Shown in pieces: positions 36,057 through 44,950 of a stretch of 64,000 nt of DNA. Origin of the DNA: an uncultured Pelagibacteraceae bacterium (GTDB lineage: Bacteria; Pseudomonadota; Alphaproteobacteria; Pelagibacterales; Pelagibacteraceae); the NCBI GenBank assembly GCA_902551755.1, contig CACDEB010000002.1, positions 124,001-188,000 on the forward strand, read 5' to 3'. Every line of letters begins with the position of its first letter. Position 1 is the stretch's first letter. The position numbers were made by a program, and so were the translations under genes. The notes beneath the pieces were generated by a model. The model saw only the letters and a program-made list of their open reading frames with translations. It ran no database searches and was not told the DNA's origin.

Positions 36057-36719
36057 ATGAAAAAACTAGTTTTAAGCATTATATTCTTGCTTGGTTTTTC
36101 TACAACTTCGTATGCAGCTGGTTCTGCAGGGTTTACTGTGAGTTTAGCTGATGTTAAATCAGACGTTAGAGATGACATAGACAGTAACGGAACTACTGAC
36201 ACTACTAAGAGCTTAAGTAATGATGTTGTTTTTGGTTCAATCTTTTTAGAAAGAGCAATTAACGATAACATGAGTATTGGTGTAGATTTTATACCATTCG
36301 AAGCAGAATTTGAGAGTAGATCAACTACACAAAGTACATTAAAAGGTAAGGATGATGGTGCAGCTTCTTCAGGAACTAACAAAGGTACTGCGGATGTAAG
36401 TAATCATTTAACTGTTTACATACAGCCACAAAGAGAGATAAATGATGGCCTTAAAGTTTTTGGAACATTAGGATTAGTAAGAGCTGATGTTGAGTCAAAA
36501 GTTCAGTCAGTTTCATCAACTGATAAAACTGTTGATAATGACTTGGATGGGTTAAAACTTGGCCTTGGTCTAAAAAAAGAGACAGGTTTTGGATTCATCA
36601 AACTTGAGTACAGTCAAACAGATTATGATGACATTTCGACTACGACATCAAATAATACAAAAGTTACTGCAGATATAGATACTGATATTTTAGCATTATC
36701 TGTTGCTAAAAACTTTTAA
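36057..36719 (+). CDS. outer-membrane beta-barrel protein
   Basis: A 220-residue exported protein. The signal peptide is about residues 1-21 (KKLVLSIIFLLGFSTTSYA, then AG). The mature part alternates polar and hydrophobic residues as in small OmpA/OmpW-like barrels and ends in phenylalanine (VAKNF), the signal for outer-membrane assembly. A central loop is Ser/Thr/Asp-rich with KGKDDGAASSGTNKG, probably surface-exposed. It has its own promoter region and a strong terminator, so it is a single-gene unit. The specific role is unknown. Confidence 0.78.
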   Translation: MKKLVLSIIFLLGFSTTSYAAGSAGFTVSLADVKSDVRDDIDSNGTTDTTKSLSNDVVFGSIFLERAINDNMSIGVDFIPFEAEFESRSTTQSTLKGKDDGAASSGTNKGTADVSNHLTVYIQPQREINDGLKVFGTLGLVRADVESKVQSVSSTDKTVDNDLDGLKLGLGLKKETGFGFIKLEYSQTDYDDISTTTSNNTKVTADIDTDILALSVAKNF

Positions 36720-36741
36720 TTACTAATCATAGTACAAAATT

Positions 36742-36777
36742 AAAAACCCCCCAAAATAATAATGGGGGGTTTTTTTT
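36742..36777. terminator. bidirectional Rho-independent terminator
   Basis: Stem of AAAAACCCCCC paired with GGGGGGTTTTT around an 11-base AT loop, followed by TTTT on the plus strand. It gives U-tracts in both directions, so it can end both the outer-membrane protein gene and the convergent mtnP. The six G-C pairs stand out in this AT-rich sequence. Confidence 0.9.
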
Positions 36778-37648
36778 ATTTATTTAAAACTCTTCCAGCA
36801 ACTGTTTTTAGTTTTTCTTTTGTTTTTTGTGTCCTTTTTTCTGGTGATGTAATTATAGCAACATCTAAACAATTATTAGTTGGATCTTTAGGATCTATAT
36901 GCCTTTCAAAATTTTCTATAAGATTTTTAATCATATTTTTTGCTTTTTTAGCATTTCCTAAAAGAACTTTAATTACTTGTTGAACATCAACATTTTCATG
37001 CTCTGGGTGCCAACAATCATAATCTGTTACCATTGAAACAGACGCATATCTTATCTCGGCTTCTCTAGCTAGTTTTGCCTCTGGCATATTAGTCATTCCA
37101 ATTACATCTGCTTTCCAAGATCTATATAAATTAGATTCTGCTAAAGTAGAAAACTGAGGACCCTCCATTACAACATAAGTACCGCCTCTTTGATAGTTAA
37201 TTTTCTCTTTTTTAATTGCATCTTCACAAGCGTTCATTAACCCGTTTGAAGTCGGGTGTGCCATTGATACATGGGCTACAATTTCATCATCAAAGAAAGT
37301 TTTATTTCTTGCAAAAGTCCTATCAATAAATTGGTCCACAATAACAAATTTCCCTGGTGGTAAATCTTCTTTTAGAGATCCCACAGCTGAAATAGAAATA
37401 ATATCACTTACACCTAATTGTTTTAGAGCATCAATATTAGCTCTAAAATTTATATTTGATGGATTTATAAAGTGCCCTCTGCCGTGTCTTGGTAGAAAAT
37501 AAACTTCTTTACCCTTGAAATTGGTTTTTAAAATTTTATCTGAAGGTTTTCCCCAGGGCGTTTTAATATCTAATAACTCTCTATCTTTAAATTCTTCAAC
37601 GTCATATAATCCACTTCCACCAATAATTGCTAATTTATTGTTTGCCAT
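36776..37648 (-). CDS. mtnP: 5'-methylthioadenosine phosphorylase
   Basis: Splits methylthioadenosine, the by-product of spermidine synthesis, into adenine and methylthioribose-1-phosphate. Evidence includes the N-terminal IIGGSGLYDVEE, RHGRGHFINPSNINFRANI, VMEGPQFSTLAESNLYRSW and the base-binding VTDYDCW. The 290 residues match the trimeric MTAP family. Methylthioinosine phosphorylase is a close relative, but the divergent apt gene next door, which recycles adenine, favours MTAP. Its product feeds MtnA. Confidence 0.93.
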   Translation of the reverse strand: MANNKLAIIGGSGLYDVEEFKDRELLDIKTPWGKPSDKILKTNFKGKEVYFLPRHGRGHFINPSNINFRANIDALKQLGVSDIISISAVGSLKEDLPPGKFVIVDQFIDRTFARNKTFFDDEIVAHVSMAHPTSNGLMNACEDAIKKEKINYQRGGTYVVMEGPQFSTLAESNLYRSWKADVIGMTNMPEAKLAREAEIRYASVSMVTDYDCWHPEHENVDVQQVIKVLLGNAKKAKNMIKNLIENFERHIDPKDPTNNCLDVAIITSPEKRTQKTKEKLKTVAGRVLNK

Positions 37649-37689
37649 ATTTTCAAGATAGTTTATTTAGATATATAGCATAAATTTAA

Positions 37690-38217
37690 ATGGATTTAAA
37701 AAAGTTTATAAGATCAATCCCTGATTATCCAAAGAAGGGTATTTTATTTAGAGACATTACAACTTTAATTAAAGATGAAAAAGCTTTTGAAGAAACAATC
37801 AATCAAATAGTAGAAAGATCAAAAAAATTTAAATTTAATAAAATTGCTGCTATAGAATCTAGAGGTTTTGTATTTGCATCTGCCGTTTCTTACATTTTAA
37901 AAAAACCTTTTATAATGTTGAGAAAAAAAAATAAATTACCTGCAGAAACTTATTCTGTAGATTTTGAATTAGAGTATGGAACTGCGACAATTGAAGTACA
38001 TAAAGATTCTATAAATCGCGAAGATACAGTTTTAGTAATTGACGATTTAATTGCAACAGGAGGAACAGCCGAGGCAGCTGCTAAATTAATTGAAATTTCT
38101 AAAGGCAAGATTGAGGCGTTTATATTTGTTATTAATTTATTTGATTTAGGTGGGTCTGACAAATTGATAAAAAAGGGGTTTAAAGTTGAAAACCTAATCG
38201 ATTTTCCTGGCCACTAA
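37690..38217 (+). CDS. apt: adenine phosphoribosyltransferase
   Basis: Converts adenine and PRPP to AMP. The PRPP-binding motif VLVIDDLIATGGTAEAA and the ESRGFVFASAV segment identify a purine phosphoribosyltransferase of the Apt type, and LRKKNKLPAETYSVDFELEYG is characteristic of Apt. The length is 175 residues. It is divergent from mtnP with 41 bases between starts, and adenine released by MtnP is its likely main substrate. It overlaps the end of the GT2 gene by 4 bases. Confidence 0.95.
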   Translation: MDLKKFIRSIPDYPKKGILFRDITTLIKDEKAFEETINQIVERSKKFKFNKIAAIESRGFVFASAVSYILKKPFIMLRKKNKLPAETYSVDFELEYGTATIEVHKDSINREDTVLVIDDLIATGGTAEAAAKLIEISKGKIEAFIFVINLFDLGGSDKLIKKGFKVENLIDFPGH

Positions 38218-39080
38218 TTTATATCAGGCCTAAACCAAGACTGTTTTCCTAATAGAGCGTTTAAAAGACCAGACATTCTCATCTTGTAAATATTTTTTTT
38301 TTTATTGAAAGTAAGTAAATAAACTAAGTATTTCAAAAGATTTCCTGTTAAACTACTAATACCAAGGACAAATGATATTAAAATCCCTTTATGTTTTTTA
38401 TTAAAATAAATTTTTGACCACATCCAGTGCCAATTCCTTGAAAGTTCAACTTCTTTACTATAACGATCGTCTACAGCCTTCGCCCCTAAATGGTGAATTT
38501 TGGAATTCTTAACAATAATTAATTTTCCACCATTTTTTTTTGCTCTTAAACACAAGTCTACATTTTCTAAATACATAAAAAATTTTTCGTCGAAAAAAAT
38601 GTTATTAGTAAAAAAACTTTTGTTTATAATCATTGAATATCCATCGATCTCTCCAACATTTATAATGGTATCTTTGCTTAATGTACCACCAATTTTTTTA
38701 TCTATTTTGTAATTTGGATATTCTAAGTTATCACAGACCGGTGATAAAATTGCAAAATTTTCTAAGTCGGAAATTGAATCGTTGATTTTAGATATAGTAT
38801 CTTTCTTTAATGTAACATCGGGATTTAATACGTAAGCGTATTGGGTATGAGACCTAAGAATACCAAGATTGTTGCCTGCTCCCATCCCTATATTGTCAGA
38901 TAAGATTACTCTAGTTTTAACATAATTCTGCTCTAATTCTTTTTTTAATTCTTCATCAGATGAATTTTCAATTATTAATTTATGAAATCCTTCTGGTAGA
39001 GAATTTAAACAATCGAAGATTACTTTTCTGCTATTAAACGTGACTATTACAAAAGTTAGATTATTATTTGTAAATTCCAT
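38214..39080 (-). CDS. GT2-family glycosyltransferase, rhamnosyltransferase-like
   Basis: A 288-residue inverting glycosyltransferase with the GT-A fold. TFVIVTFNSRKVI opens the protein, the nucleotide-sugar site is around YVLNPDVTL (the Asp stands in for the DXD motif), and FFMYLENVDLCLRAKKNGG is the acceptor-side block common in WbbL-type rhamnosyltransferases. A hydrophobic stretch near residues 235-255 may associate with the membrane. Next to the dTDP-deoxysugar genes, it is a good candidate to transfer the deoxyhexose they make. Confidence 0.82.
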   Translation of the reverse strand: MEFTNNNLTFVIVTFNSRKVIFDCLNSLPEGFHKLIIENSSDEELKKELEQNYVKTRVILSDNIGMGAGNNLGILRSHTQYAYVLNPDVTLKKDTISKINDSISDLENFAILSPVCDNLEYPNYKIDKKIGGTLSKDTIINVGEIDGYSMIINKSFFTNNIFFDEKFFMYLENVDLCLRAKKNGGKLIIVKNSKIHHLGAKAVDDRYSKEVELSRNWHWMWSKIYFNKKHKGILISFVLGISSLTGNLLKYLVYLLTFNKKKNIYKMRMSGLLNALLGKQSWFRPDIN

Positions 39081-39127
39081 GTAATAATGAAGTATACTTG
39101 AATAAACTATTGTTGTAAAAAAAAAAG

Positions 39128-40150
39128 ATGAAAAAAATAATTGTTTCTGGTGGTTTGGGATTTATTGGTAGTAATCTGATAAATTTATTAATCAAAAAAA
39201 ATTATTTTGTTATTAATATCGATAAAGTCAGTTATGCCTCAAATTTCTATAACACAAGAAGTTTTGCAGATAAAAAAAATTATAAATTCATTAAATTAGA
39301 TATAAATAAAAGTTCAAAATTTAAAGAGATTCTGAACTCGTACAAGCCAGTTGCTATATTTAATTTGGCAGCAGAAACACATGTAGATAGGTCAATTGAT
39401 AGTCCATCAGAATTTATAAGAAGTAATATACTTGGTGTATTTAATTTACTAGAAACATTTAGAGAGTTTTCAAAGAAAAATAAAAAAACTAAATTAATTC
39501 ATATTTCTACTGATGAGGTTTATGGAGACGTATTAAAAGGTCGAAGTAAAGAAACTGATGCTTATAAACCAAGTTCACCTTATGCTGCATCAAAAGCCTC
39601 TTCTGATCATTTAGTATATTCTTATGTTAGAACATACAAACTGAATGCGATGATAACAAATTGTTCAAATAATTATGGTCCTCATCAACATCCAGAAAAA
39701 CTAATCCCAAAACTTATTTATAACATTATTAATAATAAGGTACTTCCATTATACGGTAGAGGAAAAAATTCAAGAGAATGGATATTTGTTGAAGACCACT
39801 GTGATGCTTTGTTCAAAGTATTTAAAAACGGGATGAAGGGTGAATTTTACAACATAGGATCAAATATTAATAGTAGTAATTTAGATATTGCAAGACTTTT
39901 AATTAATATTGCAAAAAATAAAATTAAAGTTGGTAAAAATGTAAAAATTAAATTTGTCAAAGACAGACCTGGGCATGATATTCGATATGCTCTAGATAGT
40001 AAAAAAATTCTAAAAAAACTTAAATGGAAATCAAAAATTAATTTAAAAAAAGGCTTGGAAAGTACCTTTGACTGGTATTTTAGAAATATGAACTACTATA
40101 CAACTTTAAAAAAAAAGGATATCACAAAAAGATTTGGTATAATAAGATGA
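39128..40150 (+). CDS. rfbB: dTDP-glucose 4,6-dehydratase
   Basis: Makes dTDP-4-keto-6-deoxyglucose, the branch point for deoxysugars. It is an extended short-chain dehydrogenase with GGLGFIG (8-14), STDEVYGD carrying the catalytic Asp-Glu pair, and the YxxxK pair Tyr152/Lys156 (YAASKASS). ETHVDRSID and NNYGPHQHPEKLIP are RmlB signatures. The length is 340 residues. It starts the plus-strand trio rfbB-rfbA-rfbC, overlapping rfbA through ATGA, and is divergent from the GT2 gene. Confidence 0.95.
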   Translation: MKKIIVSGGLGFIGSNLINLLIKKNYFVINIDKVSYASNFYNTRSFADKKNYKFIKLDINKSSKFKEILNSYKPVAIFNLAAETHVDRSIDSPSEFIRSNILGVFNLLETFREFSKKNKKTKLIHISTDEVYGDVLKGRSKETDAYKPSSPYAASKASSDHLVYSYVRTYKLNAMITNCSNNYGPHQHPEKLIPKLIYNIINNKVLPLYGRGKNSREWIFVEDHCDALFKVFKNGMKGEFYNIGSNINSSNLDIARLLINIAKNKIKVGKNVKIKFVKDRPGHDIRYALDSKKILKKLKWKSKINLKKGLESTFDWYFRNMNYYTTLKKKDITKRFGIIR

Positions 40151-41016
40151 TTAATAAAGCAATTATTTTAGCTGGTGGTATGGGTACTCGAATGAGTCCA
40201 TTAACAAAAGCTGTAAACAAACAACTACTACCAATTTATGATAAACCTTTAATTTTTTATCCTCTTTCAATTTTGATGTTAGCAAAAATAAAAGATATTT
40301 TAATTATTGTTAACAAGGGGCAATTAAATCAATATAGAAAAATTTTACCAGATGGGAAACGTCTTGGTATTAATATAGTATATAAGGAACAAATGTACCC
40401 AAAAGGCCTTCCTGATGCATTCCTTCTTGGGGAAAAATTTATTAATAAAAAAAATGTTGCATTAATTCTTGGAGATAATTTTTTCTATGGACAAAATTTA
40501 ACTTCAAAACTGATTAATTGCACAAAACTTAAGAGCGGTGCGAAAGTAATTTTACATAAAGTAATTAAACCTGAGCTATTTGGAGTTGCTAAAACTTCTA
40601 AAACTGGAAAAATTACAATGTTAAAAGAAAAACCAAAAAAATTTATTTCTGATTTGGCAATTACTGGCTTATATTTTTTTGATAATAAAGTTGTTGAGTA
40701 TGCAAAAAGACTTAAACCTTCAGCCAGAAATGAATTAGAAATTACCGATTTATTAAAAGTTTATTTAAAAAAGAAAAAACTTACGTCTGATATTTTGGGT
40801 AGAGGTGGTGCATGGCTCGATACTGGCTCAATAGAAGACTTTTATAAAACCAGTGCATTTGTATCAGCAATAGAAAATAGACAAGGTTTTAAAATTGCTT
40901 GCCTTGAGGAAATTGCTTTTAGCAATAAGTGGATTGGAAAAAAAGAAATTTTGAATGCAATTCAATTTTATGGAAAGTGTGATTACTCAAATTATTTGAA
41001 AAAATTAATTTCTTAG
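40147..41016 (+). CDS. rfbA: glucose-1-phosphate thymidylyltransferase
   Basis: Makes dTDP-glucose from glucose-1-phosphate and dTTP. The nucleotide-binding N-terminus LAGGMGTRMSPLTKAVNKQL and the catalytic metal residues in LILGDNFFYG are clear. ITGLYFFDNKVVEYAK and RGGAWLDTGS complete the RmlA pattern. The length of 289 residues is normal. It is coupled to rfbB upstream and abuts rfbC downstream with no spacer. Confidence 0.95.
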   Translation: MINKAIILAGGMGTRMSPLTKAVNKQLLPIYDKPLIFYPLSILMLAKIKDILIIVNKGQLNQYRKILPDGKRLGINIVYKEQMYPKGLPDAFLLGEKFINKKNVALILGDNFFYGQNLTSKLINCTKLKSGAKVILHKVIKPELFGVAKTSKTGKITMLKEKPKKFISDLAITGLYFFDNKVVEYAKRLKPSARNELEITDLLKVYLKKKKLTSDILGRGGAWLDTGSIEDFYKTSAFVSAIENRQGFKIACLEEIAFSNKWIGKKEILNAIQFYGKCDYSNYLKKLIS

Positions 41017-41535
41017 ATGAAAATAAAAAAAACAAAATTCAAAGGTCTTATGATTTTAATTGGCATAAAACACCAAGATAAAAGAGGATATTTAAGAGAA
41101 TTATCATTAGAAAAATTAATAAAAAGAAAATTTAAATTTCAAATACTATCTGTTTCAAAAAAAAATGTTTTAAGAGGTTTGCATTTTCAAGTAAGAAAAC
41201 CCCAAGGAAAATTGATTTCGGTCTTAAAAGGCGAAATATTTGATGTTGCGGTAGACCTGCGAAAAAATTCAAAAACCTACGGAAAATATTTTTCAATAAA
41301 ATTGAGTGAAAAGAACTGTACTTCAGTATTTATACCACCTGGATTTGCTCATGGTTTTTTAACCTTAAAAAAAGAAAATATAGTTTGTTACAGCTGTACT
41401 GAATATAGATCACCAATAGACGAGAGATCACTTAAATATAATGATCCTAAAATAAGAATAAAATGGCCAGTTAAAAAACTAAATCTCAGTGTTAAGGATA
41501 AAAATGCAAAAAGCTTTGACTCCTTATTTAAATAA
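41017..41535 (+). CDS. rfbC: dTDP-4-keto-hexose 3,5- or 5-epimerase (RmlC family)
   Basis: A 172-residue cupin-type epimerase. Catalytic candidates are His56 (LRGLHFQ) and Tyr130 (TEYRSP). PQGKLISVLKGEIFDVAVDLR and FIPPGFAHGFL are family blocks. In the rhamnose route it would epimerise C3 and C5. In a mycarose-like route an RmlC homologue (TylK/EvaD type) epimerises C5 only. Sequence inspection cannot tell which, and the neighbouring 2,3-dehydratase and C-methyltransferase make the second option attractive. It converges on the Gfo/Idh gene with an 8-base overlap. Confidence 0.9.
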   Translation: MKIKKTKFKGLMILIGIKHQDKRGYLRELSLEKLIKRKFKFQILSVSKKNVLRGLHFQVRKPQGKLISVLKGEIFDVAVDLRKNSKTYGKYFSIKLSEKNCTSVFIPPGFAHGFLTLKKENIVCYSCTEYRSPIDERSLKYNDPKIRIKWPVKKLNLSVKDKNAKSFDSLFK

Positions 41536-42448
41536 TTTTTTTATTTAAATTTGACCTAAAAATTATATCATGTTTCATTCTCTCATAATAAAAATCAAAT
41601 CTTTTTTCTTTTATAATTTTTATAACTTCTGAAAAAAAATTTTGAAAGCAATTATCTTTTTTAAATTTAATTATCTTTTTCTTTTTTTTTGAGATTTGAC
41701 TTAAAATTAATTTTTCGTTATGAGGGGGAGAAAAAACTCTTGAGATGTAACTTTTTGTTTTTTTATTAGATACTATAATTTGATTTTTATATTTCCCACC
41801 AAATTTAAAAAGCCCATCATAATCTCCTTCCTTGAAACTCATAGAAAATTTAATCGATATAATTAGTTTATCTTTATTTTTTGTGAACTTAATTTTTTTA
41901 TTTATTAACTTTTTTAATTTAAACAATCTTGGAATTGAAGAAATATATGGACCCATATCCATTAAAACACCCCCTTGAAGATTTTTTGAAATCAAGATAC
42001 TTTTTTTATCTGGTTTTGGGATAATAAACCTTGCGTTAATTTTTTTATATGGATCATTTTTGTACATTCTGATTATCTTTTTCATTTGTAAGTGGTAGTT
42101 AAAAAAAGTTGACTCAACTAAAAGTCTTTTATTTTTTTTTGATAGTTCAACTAACTCATCCAACTGTTTTTCATTTGATGTAATTGGTTTGTCAACTACA
42201 GTATTGTATTTATATTTTAAGGATTTTTTGGCCCATTCAAAATGTTTTGAATTAGGTAAAGAAATATAAACAATAGTTGGTTTGCTTTTTTTTAAAGCTT
42301 GTTCGTAAGATGCAAATTGTTTTTTTATTCCAGTAATTTTTTTTTTGTAGGATTTTGAAGCAATGTATATTTCTATTTTTTTTTCTTTTAAAACACTTAA
42401 CACTCTTCTTTTAACTATATTTGAGTAACCTAAAATTAAAACTTTCAA
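41528..42448 (-). CDS. Gfo/Idh/MocA-family oxidoreductase, candidate sugar 3-ketoreductase
   Basis: A 306-residue NAD(P)-dependent enzyme. The N-terminal KVLILGYSNIVKRRVLSVL is a Rossmann segment with a relaxed glycine pattern. VYISLPNSKHFEWAKKSL and VDKPIT (the Lys of the EKP-type motif) are family hallmarks, followed by MDMGPYI. Family members such as KijD10 reduce the C3 ketone made by 2,3-dehydratases in deoxysugar pathways. The gene begins with TTG directly after the stop of the 2,3-dehydratase gene, which supports that role. It is very lysine-rich and AT-rich. Confidence 0.75.
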   Translation of the reverse strand: MKVLILGYSNIVKRRVLSVLKEKKIEIYIASKSYKKKITGIKKQFASYEQALKKSKPTIVYISLPNSKHFEWAKKSLKYKYNTVVDKPITSNEKQLDELVELSKKNKRLLVESTFFNYHLQMKKIIRMYKNDPYKKINARFIIPKPDKKSILISKNLQGGVLMDMGPYISSIPRLFKLKKLINKKIKFTKNKDKLIISIKFSMSFKEGDYDGLFKFGGKYKNQIIVSNKKTKSYISRVFSPPHNEKLILSQISKKKKKIIKFKKDNCFQNFFSEVIKIIKEKRFDFYYERMKHDIIFRSNLNKKII

Positions 42449-43711
42449 TTAAATTGTTTCCTTAAAATTAATGATACCAAAAAGTAATCTTGCTTCTATA
42501 TCAATTTTTTGTTTATTTATTAAATCAATTATCTGATTTTGAGATAACCAAATATAATAATCTGGTAAATCAATATTCTGATTATCATTTAATTTACAAG
42601 CCATATATTTTATTTGAGAGTGATAAAATCTTCCACCCTCATCAGATAAAACGTTATCATAAAGAACATCTTTTGACTTAATAAAATATTTAGAAATTAA
42701 ATTTTTTTGAAAATTCGTAAGATCTTCATTTTTTTTATAATTCTTGAATTTAGATGTATTAATAGAGCATGTAAATGTTCCGACTTTTGAACCTGGTTTT
42801 AAAATATATCTACACAAATAATGGTCTGTATTTTTATATTTTTTGATTAGATATCCTGCAAACGCCATCTTGGATCCCATAATAATTGGTTGATTCCATT
42901 CTTTTATTTCTCTTTTATTGGTTTTGACTTTTATTCCAATTACTGAAAAATAATTGCTTGTTTGATGATAAATTTTGTTTTTTTTTAAGTTCCAATTTTT
43001 TACCGAACTTAAGTTAATAATTTTATTTTTCAGAAAATACTTTTTTTTTAAATAATTTTTCCAGTTGATTATTTTTTTTTTATTATTTAATGGAAAGTCT
43101 ATTTTTTTTTTCTTTATAAAAGACGAAAAAACTGACAAGGTGTCCATATTTATTAAATTCTTTTCTTTCAATAAATTAAATATTTCAATTTTAGAAAACC
43201 ATCTAAATTTCTCATCTATGTCAATTTTTTTAGACACATAGGTAACGATATTTGAATTCTTCTTATTGTAGTATCTGAAAGCTTGTTCGCTTTGGAGTGA
43301 GAAATTTTTATTTTTTTTTTTAAAAAATTTTAAAAAGGGAATAGTTTTTCCACCATGAATTCTTGAATAATTACTTTTTGTTGCCTGAACTGTTGGTGAA
43401 ATTTGTATTTTATTTATGTTACCTGGTTCTACTTTAGCTTGTAAGAGATACTTATTGGTTTTTATATTTTTTATTATACCCAAAATACCAATTTCATTTT
43501 GGACTATTATTGGTTGATCCCAATTTTTTTTATTGTAGAAATTTGATTGTATTCTTATACCTGCTATTTTGAAAAATTTTTTACTGATGTGATATATTTC
43601 TTTTTTGCCATAAATCCACTTACTTAATTTGGATAAATTTATTTTTTCGACTGTTAGAAGTTGTTTTTTTTTCTGATTGTTAAGCCAATTGGATATACTT
43701 TTATTTATCAT
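42449..43711 (-). CDS. NDP-hexose 2,3-dehydratase (EvaA/TylX3 family)
   Basis: Removes the C2 hydroxyl of a dTDP-4-keto-6-deoxyhexose to give the 3,4-diketo-2,6-dideoxy intermediate. The protein has the tandem duplication typical of the family. Repeat 1 (about residues 1-205) and repeat 2 (about 215-420) share IYHISKKFFKIAGIRIQ with IYHQTSNYFSVIGIKVK, and WDQPIIVQNEIGILG with WNQPIIMGSKMAFAG. ISPTVQATKSNY and the GGRFYHSQIKYM segment are further family parts. The length is 420 residues. Its ATG overlaps the methyltransferase stop. This gene is what excludes a plain rhamnose pathway. Confidence 0.86.
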   Translation of the reverse strand: MINKSISNWLNNQKKKQLLTVEKINLSKLSKWIYGKKEIYHISKKFFKIAGIRIQSNFYNKKNWDQPIIVQNEIGILGIIKNIKTNKYLLQAKVEPGNINKIQISPTVQATKSNYSRIHGGKTIPFLKFFKKKNKNFSLQSEQAFRYYNKKNSNIVTYVSKKIDIDEKFRWFSKIEIFNLLKEKNLINMDTLSVFSSFIKKKKIDFPLNNKKKIINWKNYLKKKYFLKNKIINLSSVKNWNLKKNKIYHQTSNYFSVIGIKVKTNKREIKEWNQPIIMGSKMAFAGYLIKKYKNTDHYLCRYILKPGSKVGTFTCSINTSKFKNYKKNEDLTNFQKNLISKYFIKSKDVLYDNVLSDEGGRFYHSQIKYMACKLNDNQNIDLPDYYIWLSQNQIIDLINKQKIDIEARLLFGIINFKETI

Positions 43712-44898
43712 TTAGAAAGTGTCATTACTTTAGGAACGTGTGTAATAAATTTTCCCCCCTTTTTAAGGAAATTTTTTTCTTTTTTGAAAATTTCTTTTTT
43801 AAAGTTCCATGCACCTAAAAAAGCATAATCAACAGTATTATTCATTCCAATTTCGGGAGAGATTATTTTTATATGAGTTCCTGGTGTATACTTTCCTTGT
43901 TTATTCAAAGTAGTGTCAGTGACATAGTCAATTAATTTAGAATTAAGATTACAATAATTGAAAACAGTTGTGGATTTATATGTTGCACCATAACTTATTA
44001 TTCTCTTATTAGTTTTTTTTAACTTTTTCATTAAGGTAAATAAATTTTTTCTCGATAAATTTACTCGTTTAGAAAATTTCAAATAACTTTCAATTTTATG
44101 AAGCTTATAGGATTTTTCATTTTTAATTGCTTTTTCTAATCTCAAACTTTTTTTATATTTTCCATTTTTTTTACATATATAATATCTATTTGATCCTCCA
44201 TGGGTAGATAAATGCTCGATATCAAAAAGTCTTAATCCATATTCTTGAATTATATTGTTTATAGATATAGATGAAAAAACATAAACATGTTCATCATAAA
44301 ATTGATCATAGCTATTATTTTGAAGAACTTTTAGCAAAGATGGATCTTCTATAACAAGTACACCATCTTTAGATAAGATATTGTGAATCCCTTTAAATGT
44401 TTCTTTTAAATTAGGTATGTGAGAGATTGTGTTTGCTGAAAAAATTAAATCTATTTCACCCTTCTTTTTTATTAGTTTATTTGCAAGCTTTAAATTCCAA
44501 AATTCATCATACGTTTCAAATAATTTTTTTGTTAATCTTGCAAGATTTTTACATGGCTCAACGGCTATAACAGATTTTTTATCAAAATTTTTTAAAAATA
44601 CCCCATCATTACTCCCTATTTCCATAATTTTTTTTGGTTTAAATCTTTTAAATAATTTTTGAGCAACCTTTTTAAAAGCAGATCTCATAGTTCTCGACTC
44701 TGAGGCTCTATGAGCATATTTATCAGTGTATTGTTTTTTTGGATTAACTGGTTCCGCTATTGAAACTAAATAATTTTTTGTATTAAAGCATATTTTTAGG
44801 TTATAGAAAAACTCATTTCGTAACGCTTTTTTTCCAACATTTTTTAAAAATGAATTTGCAAGTGGTTGACGGCCTAAATTTAAAAATACTTTATTCAT
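43708..44898 (-). CDS. NDP-sugar C-methyltransferase (TylC3/EvaC type) lacking the usual zinc-site cysteines
   Basis: An AdoMet-dependent enzyme that would add a methyl branch at C3 of a dTDP-4-keto-dideoxysugar. GRQPLANSFL, the AdoMet motif EIGSNDG (93-99), YDEHVYVFS (catalytic His/Glu region) and the C-terminal domain with ISYGATYKSTTVFNY and GKYTPGTHI all match the TylC3 group. Family members start with a C-x2-C zinc site before the PLAN motif. Here the protein starts at the following LG-x-x-PLAN, the upstream frame has no cysteine before a stop, and only Cys37 remains of the second pair. The structural zinc is probably lost. It leads a three-gene minus-strand operon. Confidence 0.82.
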   Translation of the reverse strand: MNKVFLNLGRQPLANSFLKNVGKKALRNEFFYNLKICFNTKNYLVSIAEPVNPKKQYTDKYAHRASESRTMRSAFKKVAQKLFKRFKPKKIMEIGSNDGVFLKNFDKKSVIAVEPCKNLARLTKKLFETYDEFWNLKLANKLIKKKGEIDLIFSANTISHIPNLKETFKGIHNILSKDGVLVIEDPSLLKVLQNNSYDQFYDEHVYVFSSISINNIIQEYGLRLFDIEHLSTHGGSNRYYICKKNGKYKKSLRLEKAIKNEKSYKLHKIESYLKFSKRVNLSRKNLFTLMKKLKKTNKRIISYGATYKSTTVFNYCNLNSKLIDYVTDTTLNKQGKYTPGTHIKIISPEIGMNNTVDYAFLGAWNFKKEIFKKEKNFLKKGGKFITHVPKVMTLSK

Positions 44899-44950
44899 TG
44901 TAGTTTTGGTATAATAATTATATATATAAAAGAATTTAATCTAAATAAAA

